IMG/VR virus record: IMGVR_UViG_3300025476_000007
Location: 1-29,804 of that record
Length of the DNA stretch: 29,804 nt
Origin: a virus
Direction: 5' to 3' (one strand)
The notes under the pieces were generated by a model. The model made no database searches. It saw nothing but the letters and a program-made list of their open reading frames with translations, and was not told the DNA's origin. A program made the translations under genes and the position numbers. Shown here piece by piece: positions 20,678-29,328 of this stretch. Position 1 is the stretch's first letter. Each line of letters starts with the position of its first letter.

Positions 20678-20706
20678 TCCATATCCTATTTTTTTATGTA
20701 TGTCAA
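20678..20706 (-). promoter_or_regulatory. Leftward early promoter candidate
   Basis: On the minus strand a perfect -35 box TTGACA (20701-20706) is followed after 17 bp by TATGGA (20678-20683), about 40 bp before the ATG of the first leftward gene. The flanks are AT-rich with A-tracts. The -10 is poor, so an activator or a different -10 register is possible. The plus-strand promoter for the portal operon should lie in the same 180-bp gap; TACAAT near 20787 is a candidate without a good -35. Confidence 0.5.
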
Positions 20707-20819
20707 GAAAAAAAGAACGAGTTGATTTAAATACTTTATATCTTTAAGAAACCTATTGTATTTTAATTAATTAGCACATAGCCCTACAATAGCTGATAGT
20801 TTTGGACTAGGAGGAATAA

Positions 20820-23186
20820 ATGCTTCAGTTTCCGGAACTTCCGGTTCAACCATCGAATACACCCTCCCTCCCGATGAAGATGCCTTTGAGTCTTGCACTT
20901 CCAAGTCCAGTTAAAAGGCCGGCTGAAGCACCTCCTCCAAGTCCTGCTTTTATAGAGGTAGCCAAGGACTATGTGAGTAGTTTTTGTAAATCCTCAAGAG
21001 CGTTTATGAACGATTACAAGTCTCAGTGGGAATTACTGGAAGCATTATATTTATCTCAGATAGGAATACGGGAATGGGAAGAGTGGAAGAAGGCAGGACG
21101 ACTGGGCTATACTGGAAGCTATTCCAGAAAGGATCCACTGTCTGCACTTCTCGAAGCTGAAGGAGATGCTGAGGCCGCTGCCTGGCAATCCAATTACATT
21201 CATTCCCCAGGGTTCATCGTCGATAATTTCGTAGACAATTCGTGGAGTGCTATCTTCAACTCCTCAGAATATTTGGTTTTGATAAACGAGTCAGGTAACA
21301 AACAAAAACCTCCTCCGCCCCCAATGCCACCACCGATGCTACCGCCTATGCCCATGGCACAGGGGCCTCCTGGAAGTCAACCTCCAATGGGAGGTATGCC
21401 ACCTCCAGGTGCGCCAGGCATGATGCCGCCCCCAATGCCACCGCCTCCTCCGCCCATTGAATCTCAGTTCACAACAACAAAGAAACTCCAAACGCTACTC
21501 TTGGAGAAGCTAGATAATAGCTTTGTTCATTCAAGAGTTTACGAGGCTCTTCAAAGTTGCGTTATTTTGGGCACGGTTTTCGCAAAGGTATATTGGCATA
21601 GCAGATCAATTCCTAGACATCTCTGGAAGATAGATGACTTCGATGCAAATCGAGAGACTGAGGATGAGATTATCTCAGAGGGCCCGGTGATTCAGCTCCT
21701 ACCGCTTGATACGGTATTGCCAGATCAAAAGGCTCTCCACTCAAATGTCCAGCAATGGCGGGGAATTGGCCACACTGTTGACAGAACTTATGAGGATCTA
21801 CAGTGGAATTTCGACGAAGGCATCTTTAATATTAATGAAAAAGAATTCAAGGCCCGTTGGGGTAAAAGTAAGGGTGAAGAGTCTAGTGGAGGTGGGGAAA
21901 CTTCTACAGGACTCTACAAGCTCGCAAGCACAGATATTGAGGCTGATGTTCAGAAGTGGTTTACGGTTTGGGAATGGCACGGATCCATCCCGTTCAAGGG
22001 AGATTTCGTTGAGTGTTGTGCTTCCTTCGTTACCACCCAGGGAGCCGAAGATCCCAAATCCGGCGTGATGGTGCGGCTCACAACTCGGCCACTCCTCGAC
22101 GTGGGCACCAGGCCGTTTGTCTGTGCTCAGTTTAACCCTCGGCCAGCTTGCCTAGGCGTCGGCATAATTGAGCGAGAGCAAGACATCCTGTATCAGATGA
22201 GTCAGTTCATTGGGCAGAGCCAGGACAATGCGCGCTCGACATCCAATGCGATGTATCAGCTCGACTCAAGCTCTCCTGCCTGGGCGGACCTTCAAGCTAA
22301 CAACAATAAACTCAAACCTGGCATGGTATTTAGAAAACTAGCTGGAGACGAGCAGGGACTAACTCCGGTTCAGCTCCCGTCGTTTCCTTCACAAGAAATC
22401 TCTAACATGGTGCATTTCTTATCGAATGTCCTTGAGAGGCACACAGCAATCACGGACACGCAGCAAGGAATGTCGCAAAGGCCCAAGACAGCTACGGAAT
22501 CTCACATCTTGCAACAGCAAGGACAGGTTCCTATGCGATCCAGGACAACGCTTTTTGCGAAGTCTTTCTTGAGGCCAGCTTTCAATATTGCCTTGGCCAT
22601 GATTCGTCAAATGGTAGAGAGTCCTCAAAAGGTTACGATGCAGGTTGCCGGCACTGGGGAAGTTCCTGCCGAGATAACCGTTGATGAGTTGAAGGCCGGA
22701 ACGTATAGAGTTGAGCCTACGATTACACGACAGGACGCTTCTCAAATTGCACGGGCTCAGTCCATAGAGCGGATCCTCCCAAACCTTGCAAACCTGAATC
22801 CTCTGCTTCAGGCCGAGGGGATCAAGATCTCTTTTTCCGAACTGTTAAAGCAGTACATGGAGTTGCTTGGGATCGAAGGTGTGGATCGTATCGTAACGGT
22901 TGGCCCTCCGCCTCCACCGCCAATGCCTATGCCTCCGCCCGGAATGGCTGGGCCAGGGCCACCGCCCGGTCCTCCTCAAGGTGGTCCACCAAGGCCAGGG
23001 CCTCCTCCAGGCCCACCACCAATGAATTCTCCGGGGCGTCCTAACATGCCCCCTCCCCCAGGAAATCCTCCTCAATTAGTCCGTAGGGGCGGACCTTTAG
23101 GGGCAGGGCAGACTGATACCAATGCCCTAGCCCAATTTTTACAGTTGCAGGCATTAGGTAAACAGGGAGGGATGCCAAGAGGATGA
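20820..23186 (+). CDS. Portal protein with two polyproline insertions
   Basis: This 788-residue protein should form the dodecameric portal ring at one capsid vertex for DNA entry. The central region contains portal-like segments: GVGIIEREQDILYQMSQFIG, the QGMSQRPKTATESHILQQQG helix with the typical TAxE motif, and FLRPAFNIALAMIRQM. Unusual are a Pro/Met/Gly-rich insert (residues about 164-212, 21309-21455) and a second one near the end (about 696-751, 22905-23072), both with runs of five or six prolines. The N terminus is also Pro-rich. First gene of the rightward operon, with AGGAGG before the ATG. Scaffold and capsid genes follow. Confidence 0.85.
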   Translation: MLQFPELPVQPSNTPSLPMKMPLSLALPSPVKRPAEAPPPSPAFIEVAKDYVSSFCKSSRAFMNDYKSQWELLEALYLSQIGIREWEEWKKAGRLGYTGSYSRKDPLSALLEAEGDAEAAAWQSNYIHSPGFIVDNFVDNSWSAIFNSSEYLVLINESGNKQKPPPPPMPPPMLPPMPMAQGPPGSQPPMGGMPPPGAPGMMPPPMPPPPPPIESQFTTTKKLQTLLLEKLDNSFVHSRVYEALQSCVILGTVFAKVYWHSRSIPRHLWKIDDFDANRETEDEIISEGPVIQLLPLDTVLPDQKALHSNVQQWRGIGHTVDRTYEDLQWNFDEGIFNINEKEFKARWGKSKGEESSGGGETSTGLYKLASTDIEADVQKWFTVWEWHGSIPFKGDFVECCASFVTTQGAEDPKSGVMVRLTTRPLLDVGTRPFVCAQFNPRPACLGVGIIEREQDILYQMSQFIGQSQDNARSTSNAMYQLDSSSPAWADLQANNNKLKPGMVFRKLAGDEQGLTPVQLPSFPSQEISNMVHFLSNVLERHTAITDTQQGMSQRPKTATESHILQQQGQVPMRSRTTLFAKSFLRPAFNIALAMIRQMVESPQKVTMQVAGTGEVPAEITVDELKAGTYRVEPTITRQDASQIARAQSIERILPNLANLNPLLQAEGIKISFSELLKQYMELLGIEGVDRIVTVGPPPPPPMPMPPPGMAGPGPPPGPPQGGPPRPGPPPGPPPMNSPGRPNMPPPPGNPPQLVRRGGPLGAGQTDTNALAQFLQLQALGKQGGMPRG

Positions 23187-23452
23187 GCGTTCACCTATCA
23201 TGGAAAGAGTGGGTAGACTGGACAGCAGGTAACGAGGATGTAAGCCTGAAGGAGCTTGAGCAGGATCTCAATGTCCTTTTGGGTGAGAGTATAAAAGTTA
23301 GACAATTTATAGCCCTCATGGAGAAATGGATTAATTACCACCAGATACAAGAATACGGTAACTACTGTCAAAATCCAATGAAGGTGCTCCGGAATTACAG
23401 TGAGTGCCTTAGAGACATTTTAAATTTACTTGAACGGTTAGGCACAAAATAA
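23183..23452 (+). CDS. Small protein between portal and scaffold, 89 residues
   Basis: It starts MSVHLSWKEWVDWTAGNEDV and is largely helical. The ATG forms an ATGA overlap with the portal stop. Position suggests a minor head or connector component, but no family is recognised. It ends in a leucine-rich helix (CLRDILNLLERLGTK). Confidence 0.75.
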   Translation: MSVHLSWKEWVDWTAGNEDVSLKELEQDLNVLLGESIKVRQFIALMEKWINYHQIQEYGNYCQNPMKVLRNYSECLRDILNLLERLGTK

Positions 23453-23461
23453 GGAGAGAAT

Positions 23462-24211
23462 ATGTCCCCTGAGACACAGTCCGCAATGGACGAAAACCAA
23501 GTATTAGATGAGGGGGTAGGCGATTCTGGATCCGATGCTGAAGAGCAGAGTCAAGAAATCACTACCGAGGAAGTAAAGTCACAGGCCCCTAGTAAATTCT
23601 GGGGTAGGTATAGTTCGGAAGACGAAGCAAGGATGGCACATGAGCAGATAGTCAACACCTTGCAGCATGTTTATAACGAGAAACAAGCGGCTGATAAAGC
23701 ACAGCAGGTTGCCTATCAGCAAGAGATGCAACGACGGGCCTCGGTTCCGATTGAGCAGCGGCCCATGGAAGAGGACGAGGAGCTATTTTTAAAGAGATAT
23801 AAGGAAAACGTTGACAACAAGAAATTCACAGAGGCTCTGCTTCTACTGAAACGGGACATCGAAGGCAAGAGCATGAAGAATGCCGCTGAGATAGCTCGGG
23901 CAGTATATCAGGAAGCAGCTAGTCAAAATGAGGCACCTAAACGGAGCAAGCAAGAGTTTCTCAACAACCAAGAACTGGCGGACCTACACCCGGTTGCCGA
24001 TGCCGCGATTATGTTGGATCAGGTGCTCTCACCATACGGTTACAAAAAAAGCGATGTCCTTCAGTTGATGAGAAACATCCAGGGCGCCGCACCAAAGAGA
24101 AAGAATCTCGGCATGGAAGAGCCTTCAAAATCTTCTTGGGCAGATCTCAGTGACGGAGACATCGACAAGAAGGCACGAAGCTGGATGAAAACCATGCTGG
24201 GAGCCAAATAG
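23462..24211 (+). CDS. Scaffold-like protein
   Basis: This 249-residue protein has a highly acidic first 45 residues. A long helical, Gln/Glu/Lys-rich middle (QIVNTLQHVYNEKQAADKAQ) follows, and the C terminus (DIDKKARSWMKTMLGAK) is basic and helical. Composition, absence of cysteine, and position directly before the major capsid gene fit a head scaffolding protein that templates shell assembly and then leaves. GGAGAG precedes the ATG. No protease motif is seen. Confidence 0.72.
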   Translation: MSPETQSAMDENQVLDEGVGDSGSDAEEQSQEITTEEVKSQAPSKFWGRYSSEDEARMAHEQIVNTLQHVYNEKQAADKAQQVAYQQEMQRRASVPIEQRPMEEDEELFLKRYKENVDNKKFTEALLLLKRDIEGKSMKNAAEIARAVYQEAASQNEAPKRSKQEFLNNQELADLHPVADAAIMLDQVLSPYGYKKSDVLQLMRNIQGAAPKRKNLGMEEPSKSSWADLSDGDIDKKARSWMKTMLGAK

Positions 24212-24245
24212 TTTGAGATAATGTAACAGAAAAGGAGTAAGGAAA

Positions 24246-25487
24246 ATGACTGCTTGGGCAACGCAAAGCGACTTCATGAAACTCTGGACTCAGAGTGGAC
24301 AGGTTGCTGAAAGAAAGCTACAAAAGTTTTTGCTGGCTGGGCTTGATGAGATCTCCAAGGCCAAGTGTGACATCGCATCCAAGATCAAAAAAGCCGAGTC
24401 TATTTCCACACCAGTTATCCGTTGGATGGAAGAGTACGATTATCCGACACAGTTGACGGCAACCTGGAATGGAAGCACCACGCTTACTATCGCAGGAAAC
24501 CTTTTCAATGCAGCGGTAACGCTTGAGAACATCCGTAAGATCGTCCGAGTTGGAACCATCCTTGAGAGACGAAGTGACGGTGTTCAGTTGAAAGTCTCCG
24601 CGGTAACCGGGATTGATGACGGAGCCCCCTTTGCGGCAACTGTTGGGCTTTACGGCAACACCACGGGCTCATTAGATGGTGCGGATGTTGTTTGGGAAAT
24701 CATATCTGAGGTTTGGAGCGACTACAAAGAGGTAGATGAAACCAGATCTCTCGATAGAACCTTCCGAGAAGTGGGCACGCAGATCTGGGCCGAGACTTTT
24801 GACTTGCCTTGGACCAGAAAAAACACCTCGTACGAGTTGGTGAAGAACGAAGAAGATCACCAAATTAAAAAGCTCCTGGAGAAACTCAGAAGGCATACCT
24901 CGATGGCGCTCCTAAGAGGCCGTCCTTATTATTCTTCCTCGTACAAGTACGGGAACCAAACTGAAGAGTCAACGATGCTCGGTTTGATTACCTGGCCTGA
25001 GATAACGCAGGCGGAATGCGCCGATACTAATGTGTATGTGGCAGCGGCAGGTGCGGAAATCTCCAAGTCTTACCTCAACGATCTCATTAGGAATATGTGG
25101 CTTGATGAGAACGCGGACTTCGGACAGGGCGACTGGTGGATCGTATGTCATCCGCTCGTGGCGAAGTACATCATGGAATTTGATGCGAACTACAGAAGGA
25201 TGACTCAGGATGCCACCACTGTCGGCTACAGTGTGAATGTTTTCGATAGCGACATTGGCAAGTCCTTCCCAGTAGTTTCGGATCAGTACTGGCGCCCCGA
25301 TGTGCTCCAGGTTGTGGACTTCTCAAAAACCTCTTACGGCTACTACAATAACGATGAGATGACTCGTAAGAAAATCGAGACAGCGGGCCGCTTCGACAGA
25401 TGGCTGCTCACCTTCCAGACTTATGGCCTTGTTGTTCGTGAGCCTCGCCGATCCATCGGCATGATCTACGGCCTAGCAACTTCATAA
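24246..25487 (+). CDS. Major capsid protein (DUF5309/SU10-like)
   Basis: This 413-residue protein has features of the DUF5309/SU10-type shell proteins: STPVIRWMEEYDYPTQLTAT, VWSDYKEVDETRSLDRTFRE, TSMALLRGRPYYSSS and GDWWIVCHPLVAKYIMEF, then the C-terminal QTYGLVVREPRRSIGMIYGL. An HK97-like fold is expected. It follows the scaffold-like gene and has AAAAGGAG upstream. Codon use is rich in GC-ending codons compared with the fibre genes, as usual for highly expressed capsid genes. A stem-loop follows the stop. Confidence 0.82.
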   Translation: MTAWATQSDFMKLWTQSGQVAERKLQKFLLAGLDEISKAKCDIASKIKKAESISTPVIRWMEEYDYPTQLTATWNGSTTLTIAGNLFNAAVTLENIRKIVRVGTILERRSDGVQLKVSAVTGIDDGAPFAATVGLYGNTTGSLDGADVVWEIISEVWSDYKEVDETRSLDRTFREVGTQIWAETFDLPWTRKNTSYELVKNEEDHQIKKLLEKLRRHTSMALLRGRPYYSSSYKYGNQTEESTMLGLITWPEITQAECADTNVYVAAAGAEISKSYLNDLIRNMWLDENADFGQGDWWIVCHPLVAKYIMEFDANYRRMTQDATTVGYSVNVFDSDIGKSFPVVSDQYWRPDVLQVVDFSKTSYGYYNNDEMTRKKIETAGRFDRWLLTFQTYGLVVREPRRSIGMIYGLATS

Positions 25488-25495
25488 ACTACAAG

Positions 25496-25517
25496 GGCAC
25501 GGATTAACTTCCGTGCC
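25496..25517 (+). terminator. Stem-loop after the capsid gene
   Basis: GGCACGGA and TCCGTGCC form an 8-bp GC-rich stem with a 6-nt loop, 9 nt after the capsid stop. No T-run follows. It could be a partial terminator, or a 3' stabilising structure that sets capsid mRNA apart from the downstream fibre genes. Confidence 0.55.
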
Positions 25518-25541
25518 TAACTACCTAAAAGGAGACGGAAA

Positions 25542-26702
25542 ATGATTTGGTTCGGGACAGGATCTCCAAAACCAATAGTCTATACCAACAGTGCAACACT
25601 CAAGTCTCGACACTTCTCTGTTGAGCAACTTCTGGTTGCGTCCGTGGCGTCAAAAACCTACACATTGCCGACGCCTATCAAGGATCTTGCCGGTAAGCCG
25701 ACATGGTTTGTAAACAACAGCACGGGATCTCAGACACTATCGGGAGCTTTTGTGGGGGGCTCGTCTGAAACGGTTCTAACAAAAACAATGGTTTGCCTTA
25801 TGGTATTGCCAGTATCCCCAGGCGTTTTTAAGTGGTTTGCGTTTGGAATAACCAGTGTAACGGCGGGCCTGGCTGAAATCGTGATGGATTATGTGGACAC
25901 GATGTTTCAGGCCGGAACACACACGGGTTTGACGGTTACCTATAACGATGCTCAGGACAAAGAATCTATTGCTGTAACCTACGGTGCGGTAGGGGACATT
26001 GCTGCCATAGGTGCCCTGACATCTTCTGGGGCAGCCGGAGCTGTATCAGGGAAGGCTGCGAATGCGGGGCATGTTCATCCAATGGTGTCGCATCCGCACA
26101 GTGGCATAACTGACGGTGGGTTAATTCCCTGGGCCAACATCGATAAAACCACAAGTTCGATTGCAAACATTACTACTAAGGCGCACACCGATCTTACTGC
26201 AATAGGCACCAATACTCATGCTCAGATTGATACGGCACTGGGGACTACAATACCAGCCTATTTCAATGTCTCAACTGGTCACGATCACGACGGGGTTGAT
26301 TCAAAACTTCTGCCTATCCCCTCCATAGTGGAGTCTGTTGAGTGGACTACGTTTACAAGCACGCTGGTATTCACCACAGCGACACCTACTGTAACAGTTA
26401 TTGCAAGATACCGCAGATTAGGGAAGAGTGTGGAGTTTTTGATTGACATAACAACCGCTGACGGGCTTGACGGTGTTTTTGTTTCTGCCACGCTTCCGGT
26501 GGTTCCTAAAGCCATAGATGCCTACGTGCCTGTTTCGTACACCAAACTGATAAATGCAACTTACACCACTGGCAAAGCGATAGAGATTGATGCAGCTAAT
26601 GCTACCCCGGCCAATAGGATCGTCAAGGCTAGGGAGACTATTGCCCTTACCACTGGGAATGCGTGCAGACTGTCCATCCGTGGTTCCTATGAGGTAGCGT
26701 AA
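25542..26702 (+). CDS. Fibre- or head-decoration-like structural protein
   Basis: This 386-residue protein has a beta-rich N-terminal domain (1-110). A segment with repeated His/Gly motifs (GKAANAGHVHPMVSHPHSGI, then THAQIDTAL and STGHDHDGVDSK) follows, like the trimeric shafts of phage fibres where His pairs bind metal. A beta-sandwich-like C-terminal domain (about 265-386) completes it. Position right after the capsid gene suggests a head fibre or tail fibre component. AAAAGGAG precedes the ATG. No enzymatic motif is seen. Confidence 0.72.
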   Translation: MIWFGTGSPKPIVYTNSATLKSRHFSVEQLLVASVASKTYTLPTPIKDLAGKPTWFVNNSTGSQTLSGAFVGGSSETVLTKTMVCLMVLPVSPGVFKWFAFGITSVTAGLAEIVMDYVDTMFQAGTHTGLTVTYNDAQDKESIAVTYGAVGDIAAIGALTSSGAAGAVSGKAANAGHVHPMVSHPHSGITDGGLIPWANIDKTTSSIANITTKAHTDLTAIGTNTHAQIDTALGTTIPAYFNVSTGHDHDGVDSKLLPIPSIVESVEWTTFTSTLVFTTATPTVTVIARYRRLGKSVEFLIDITTADGLDGVFVSATLPVVPKAIDAYVPVSYTKLINATYTTGKAIEIDAANATPANRIVKARETIALTTGNACRLSIRGSYEVA

Positions 26703-26965
26703 TGTTGAATTCACTACAATGGTTAGCATTAGCACCAAAGAGGGCTCAAATAGAGGCGGCACTCCAGGTTTTGGGGGTGCCCCTCATTGGATGGATGAAT
26801 CATGTGCCCATGTTTAAGGAAGGGTTTAATCCGAATTGGGATGAGATAGAAAACATCGCAACCGCAGTTAATACGAAGGGAGTAGGCCAATGGAAAAAGC
26901 CCGAAAAGGTGCCGGAAAAGGCAAAGGCACCAAAAAAGGCGGTAAAGGCTGTTAAGAAGAAATAA
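26702..26965 (+). CDS. Small protein with Lys/Pro/Ala-rich tail, 87 residues
   Basis: It starts MLNSLQWLALAPKRAQIEAA and ends in a lysine-rich low-complexity tail (VPEKAKAPKKAVKAVKKK) like that of histone H1-type or DNA-condensing proteins. The ATG overlaps the upstream stop by 1 nt (TAATG). The tail may bind DNA or a capsid surface; the N-terminal 65 residues are unrecognised. Confidence 0.72.
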   Translation: MLNSLQWLALAPKRAQIEAALQVLGVPLIGWMNHVPMFKEGFNPNWDEIENIATAVNTKGVGQWKKPEKVPEKAKAPKKAVKAVKKK

Positions 26966-27024
26966 CCTTCCTCTCGTCCTGCTAAGCCTGGGGGAATCTA
27001 GGGGGATAGCAAAAGGAGTATAAA

Positions 27025-27945
27025 ATGGCGCAAATTCCTCACGCAAATTACACACTTACCAAACGATTCACCAATGTTGGTTCACTTGGGCAGGCTATCT
27101 CATTCAAGGAATGGGCTATTAAAGGAATAGCTATTCACTTCGAGGGATCTACCTGTGTTGGGATAGTAAAGGGCTCTGGCACTGTTACAGGCAGCGGAGA
27201 CGCACACCTTACCAGTGATGGAATAACTCTCACTCTGGATGGTATGTGGGATGCTGGAGATACCATAACTACACTTTACACACCTACGGCAAATGGCAGT
27301 GATAAAATAGTAAACGGTGCAATGGCAACTGATTCAGGGGTAGCATGGGCCAAAGGTACTGGATGGGTGTTGAATGGAGTTGCTACACATACCACGGGTA
27401 ATGCCACAACCCTTGTTGAAACCACATCCACGGTTGTCAATGGCGAACAATATCTCTTTGTCTACACACTAGCCTCCACAACCACAGCGGGGGTTTTAAC
27501 ACCATCAGCGGGAGGCGTGACTCTTACTACTAGAACTGGAGTGTTAGCTCTTCCAACTACAGTAAGTCCATCAGGTGGTTCAGGATGTACCATTGCTGTT
27601 GCTTCGGTGAGTTCAACTGGTGAGGCTCTTACTGTTACAGTAGTTGCCGGGGGAACGGGATATGCAGTGGGAGATGTGTTAAGCGTTACTTTTGCCGCAG
27701 CTACGAGGCCACTGAAGCTGAAAGTTTTGACGTTATCCACCACGGCTGTTGCCACTGTTATCATCGTAGACAATGGTTTGGGGTATGAAGTTACTGGAGC
27801 CTCTAAGACTTACTCAGAAGAGTTTACGGCGATTAGCACAGCTAAAGTTACTTTCACAAGTGATGCAACCTGGGCCGGGACTATTGATGACGTGAAAATG
27901 TATCGAGTCTACCCATGTGTATGTAGTATTGTGGCATGGCGATAA
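27025..27945 (+). CDS. Beta-rich virion surface protein candidate
   Basis: This 306-residue protein is dominated by Thr/Val/Gly/Ser beta strands. The middle (NGAMATDSGVAWAKGTGWVL, about residues 97-170) resembles carbohydrate-binding-module-like jelly-roll domains found in phage virion proteins. The part with VVAGGTGYAVGDVL (about 210-250) has the GTGY..GDvl motif common in phage structural proteins. AAAAGGAG precedes the ATG. It lies directly upstream of the DGR target gene, 10 bp away, and could be the virion-anchored partner of the variable protein. Confidence 0.72.
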   Translation: MAQIPHANYTLTKRFTNVGSLGQAISFKEWAIKGIAIHFEGSTCVGIVKGSGTVTGSGDAHLTSDGITLTLDGMWDAGDTITTLYTPTANGSDKIVNGAMATDSGVAWAKGTGWVLNGVATHTTGNATTLVETTSTVVNGEQYLFVYTLASTTTAGVLTPSAGGVTLTTRTGVLALPTTVSPSGGSGCTIAVASVSSTGEALTVTVVAGGTGYAVGDVLSVTFAAATRPLKLKVLTLSTTAVATVIIVDNGLGYEVTGASKTYSEEFTAISTAKVTFTSDATWAGTIDDVKMYRVYPCVCSIVAWR

Positions 27946-27955
27946 GGAGGTAACA

Positions 27956-29032
27956 ATGGCTGGTACAATTAATATAACAAGCGGCGGTGGGGCTGTGGCT
28001 TACATCAAGTCTCATTACAATCATGATACGTCATGGACTGGTGGTGCTGCAACTTCGGCTACAACTAGGCGAACCATCAATTCCCCGAATGAAGTTGAAG
28101 TTAAGATTGACACGGTGGGGTTGAAGCTCGCCACTCAAACAACTCTTGATCTTAATACTGCTGGTTCATGGGATACTGTTTCTGGTACTGATTACACAAC
28201 TGCTGCAAATAGGGCAGGTAAAAATTTCTATATTTACATGTGTCAACCTGTATCTGGTACTGTACCGGTGATTAAACTATCAGCTAACTCAACGGTTCCG
28301 TCTGGTTATTCTGCATCTACCTCCAGAAAAGTAGGTGGTTTCCATTGTTTATGCGTAGCAGTTGGGACTATATCTGGACACACGCTTACAGGTTATTTGG
28401 CTGGCGACATACTTCCACTTTCAGTGTGGGATTTATGGCATAGAGCAGAATCTGGTAATGAAGGTATGGTTTATGCTCCGGGTATTAGTGCTTGGGTAGA
28501 TATTTACTTAACAACTGGTTCAATAACAGTACCAACTTCTGTAAATAACGCTACAATTCTTAATGCGATAACGCAGTATGCTTTTGTAGATACTCTTGCA
28601 TTAGTAAACAAACGTCTTTTGTTTGACCACGAATTTACTTATATTGCAACTGGTTCAAACGAAGCTACTAATATTACTGCAAGTGCAGATCCTGTTACAA
28701 CTTCAGGACATTCAGATACTGCTGGTAGGAGAATGATTTCCAACATTGGTTGTGAAGATTGTGCTGGAGTTCTTTGGCAATGGCTAAATGATTCTCTTAC
28801 TCCAGTCCAAGGTGTTGATTATGCTACAGGTGTAGCATTTGGATGGAAAGATGTCACAGGTACCAGAGGTCAAGTTTATTCCCAAGGAACTTATGGGTTT
28901 ATGAAGCTGGTTGCCGGTGGTGCTTGGGATTATGGTGCTCGTTGTGGGTCACGGGCGCGTAATTTGTATCATTGGGCGTGGCTTGCGCATACGTCTATCG
29001 GTAGTCGCGCGCTGAGTAATAAACGGATTTAA
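27956..29032 (+). CDS. DGR target (variable) protein, probable receptor-binding protein
   Basis: This protein has 358 residues. The start at 27956 is set by AAGGAGG 5 nt upstream; the frame from 27917 has none. The N-terminal 180 residues are Thr/Ser/Gly-rich, probably a virion-attachment domain. The C-terminal part contains SNIGCEDCAGVLWQWLNDSL and ends GGAWDYGARCGSRARNLYHW, then AWLAHTSIGSRALSNKRI. The W..G..CGSRARN ... IG.RA order is the signature of C-type-lectin-fold variable proteins of diversity-generating retroelements. The variable repeat occupies its last codons (28906-29014) up to 15 nt before the stop codon. The product should bind host surface ligands, with about 16 varied codons forming the binding face. 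Confidence 0.9.
   Translation: MAGTINITSGGGAVAYIKSHYNHDTSWTGGAATSATTRRTINSPNEVEVKIDTVGLKLATQTTLDLNTAGSWDTVSGTDYTTAANRAGKNFYIYMCQPVSGTVPVIKLSANSTVPSGYSASTSRKVGGFHCLCVAVGTISGHTLTGYLAGDILPLSVWDLWHRAESGNEGMVYAPGISAWVDIYLTTGSITVPTSVNNATILNAITQYAFVDTLALVNKRLLFDHEFTYIATGSNEATNITASADPVTTSGHSDTAGRRMISNIGCEDCAGVLWQWLNDSLTPVQGVDYATGVAFGWKDVTGTRGQVYSQGTYGFMKLVAGGAWDYGARCGSRARNLYHWAWLAHTSIGSRALSNKRI
28906..29014 (+). repeat. DGR variable repeat (VR)
   Basis: This 109-bp copy of the template repeat at 29089-29197 differs at 21 sites. Every one is an A in the template replaced by G, C or T; all 77 non-A positions match. It lies at the 3' end of the target gene. The last 19 bp (from about 28997) contain GTCGCGCGCTGA, a GC-rich element with only two A-to-G differences from the template, and are a likely initiation-of-mutagenic-homing (IMH) site. 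Confidence 0.95.
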
Positions 29033-29038
29033 CGAGTT

Positions 29039-29066
29039 AGGTCCAGCCCTTGCGAGGGTAAGACCT
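29039..29066 (+). promoter_or_regulatory. Stem-loop downstream of the variable repeat
   Basis: AGGTC ... GACCT (5 bp) encloses, after symmetrical 3-nt internal loops, CCCT-TGCG-AGGG (4-bp stem, tetraloop). Hairpin or cruciform structures shortly after the VR aid target recognition in characterised DGRs (for example Bordetella phage BPP-1). This one lies 25 bp beyond the VR end and 22 bp before the template, so it may instead belong to the template RNA. Confidence 0.65.
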
Positions 29067-29088
29067 GATAGGTAGATAGTTATAAAAT

Positions 29089-29197
29089 GCTGATTGCCGG
29101 TAGTAATTGGAATAATGGTGCTAATTGTGGATCACAGGCACGTAATTTGAATAATTGGACGTGGAATGCGAATACGAATATCGGTAGTCACGCACTG
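29089..29197 (+). repeat. DGR template repeat (TR)
   Basis: This 109-bp invariant template contains 32 adenines, including ten AAT codons in the register of the target gene. AAT is the preferred DGR template codon because changes at its first two positions reach many residues without making a stop. 21 of 32 adenines differ in the VR. If read in the target frame it gives AGSNWNNGANCGSQARNLNN and onward, clearly the undiversified form of the target's C terminus. It lies 131 nt before the reverse transcriptase start. Confidence 0.95.
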
Positions 29198-29328
29198 ATA
29201 CATGAAAGTAGCCAAACTTCATGGCTGAACTATTTACCTTGTTCCTCTACGGAGCAAAATACAAAGCGAAGGAGGGGGTAGGATAGTAGGTAGCAATACT
29301 GAAACACCCATCTCCTCAGAACACTAAA

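Larger units (their letters stand above)
29033..29328 (+). ncRNA. DGR template RNA region
   Basis: This is the noncoding stretch between the target gene stop and the reverse transcriptase ATG. It contains a stem-loop (29039-29066), the template repeat (29089-29197) and a 131-nt 3' spacer. In known DGRs the RNA that spans the template and flanks serves as template and primer for cDNA synthesis by the reverse transcriptase. The boundaries given are those of the intergenic region; the real transcript ends are unknown. No avd gene fits here. The frame 29087-29281 includes the template and has no ribosome site. Confidence 0.75.

Noticed and set aside
22845-23075. Trp/Arg-rich minus-strand frame
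   Set aside because: It is the antisense of the portal's polyproline tract (CCN read as NGG), not a gene.
29087-29281. 64-codon plus-strand frame covering the template repeat
   Set aside because: It reads like the target C terminus only because the template is a copy of it. There is no ribosome site and the region is the DGR template RNA.
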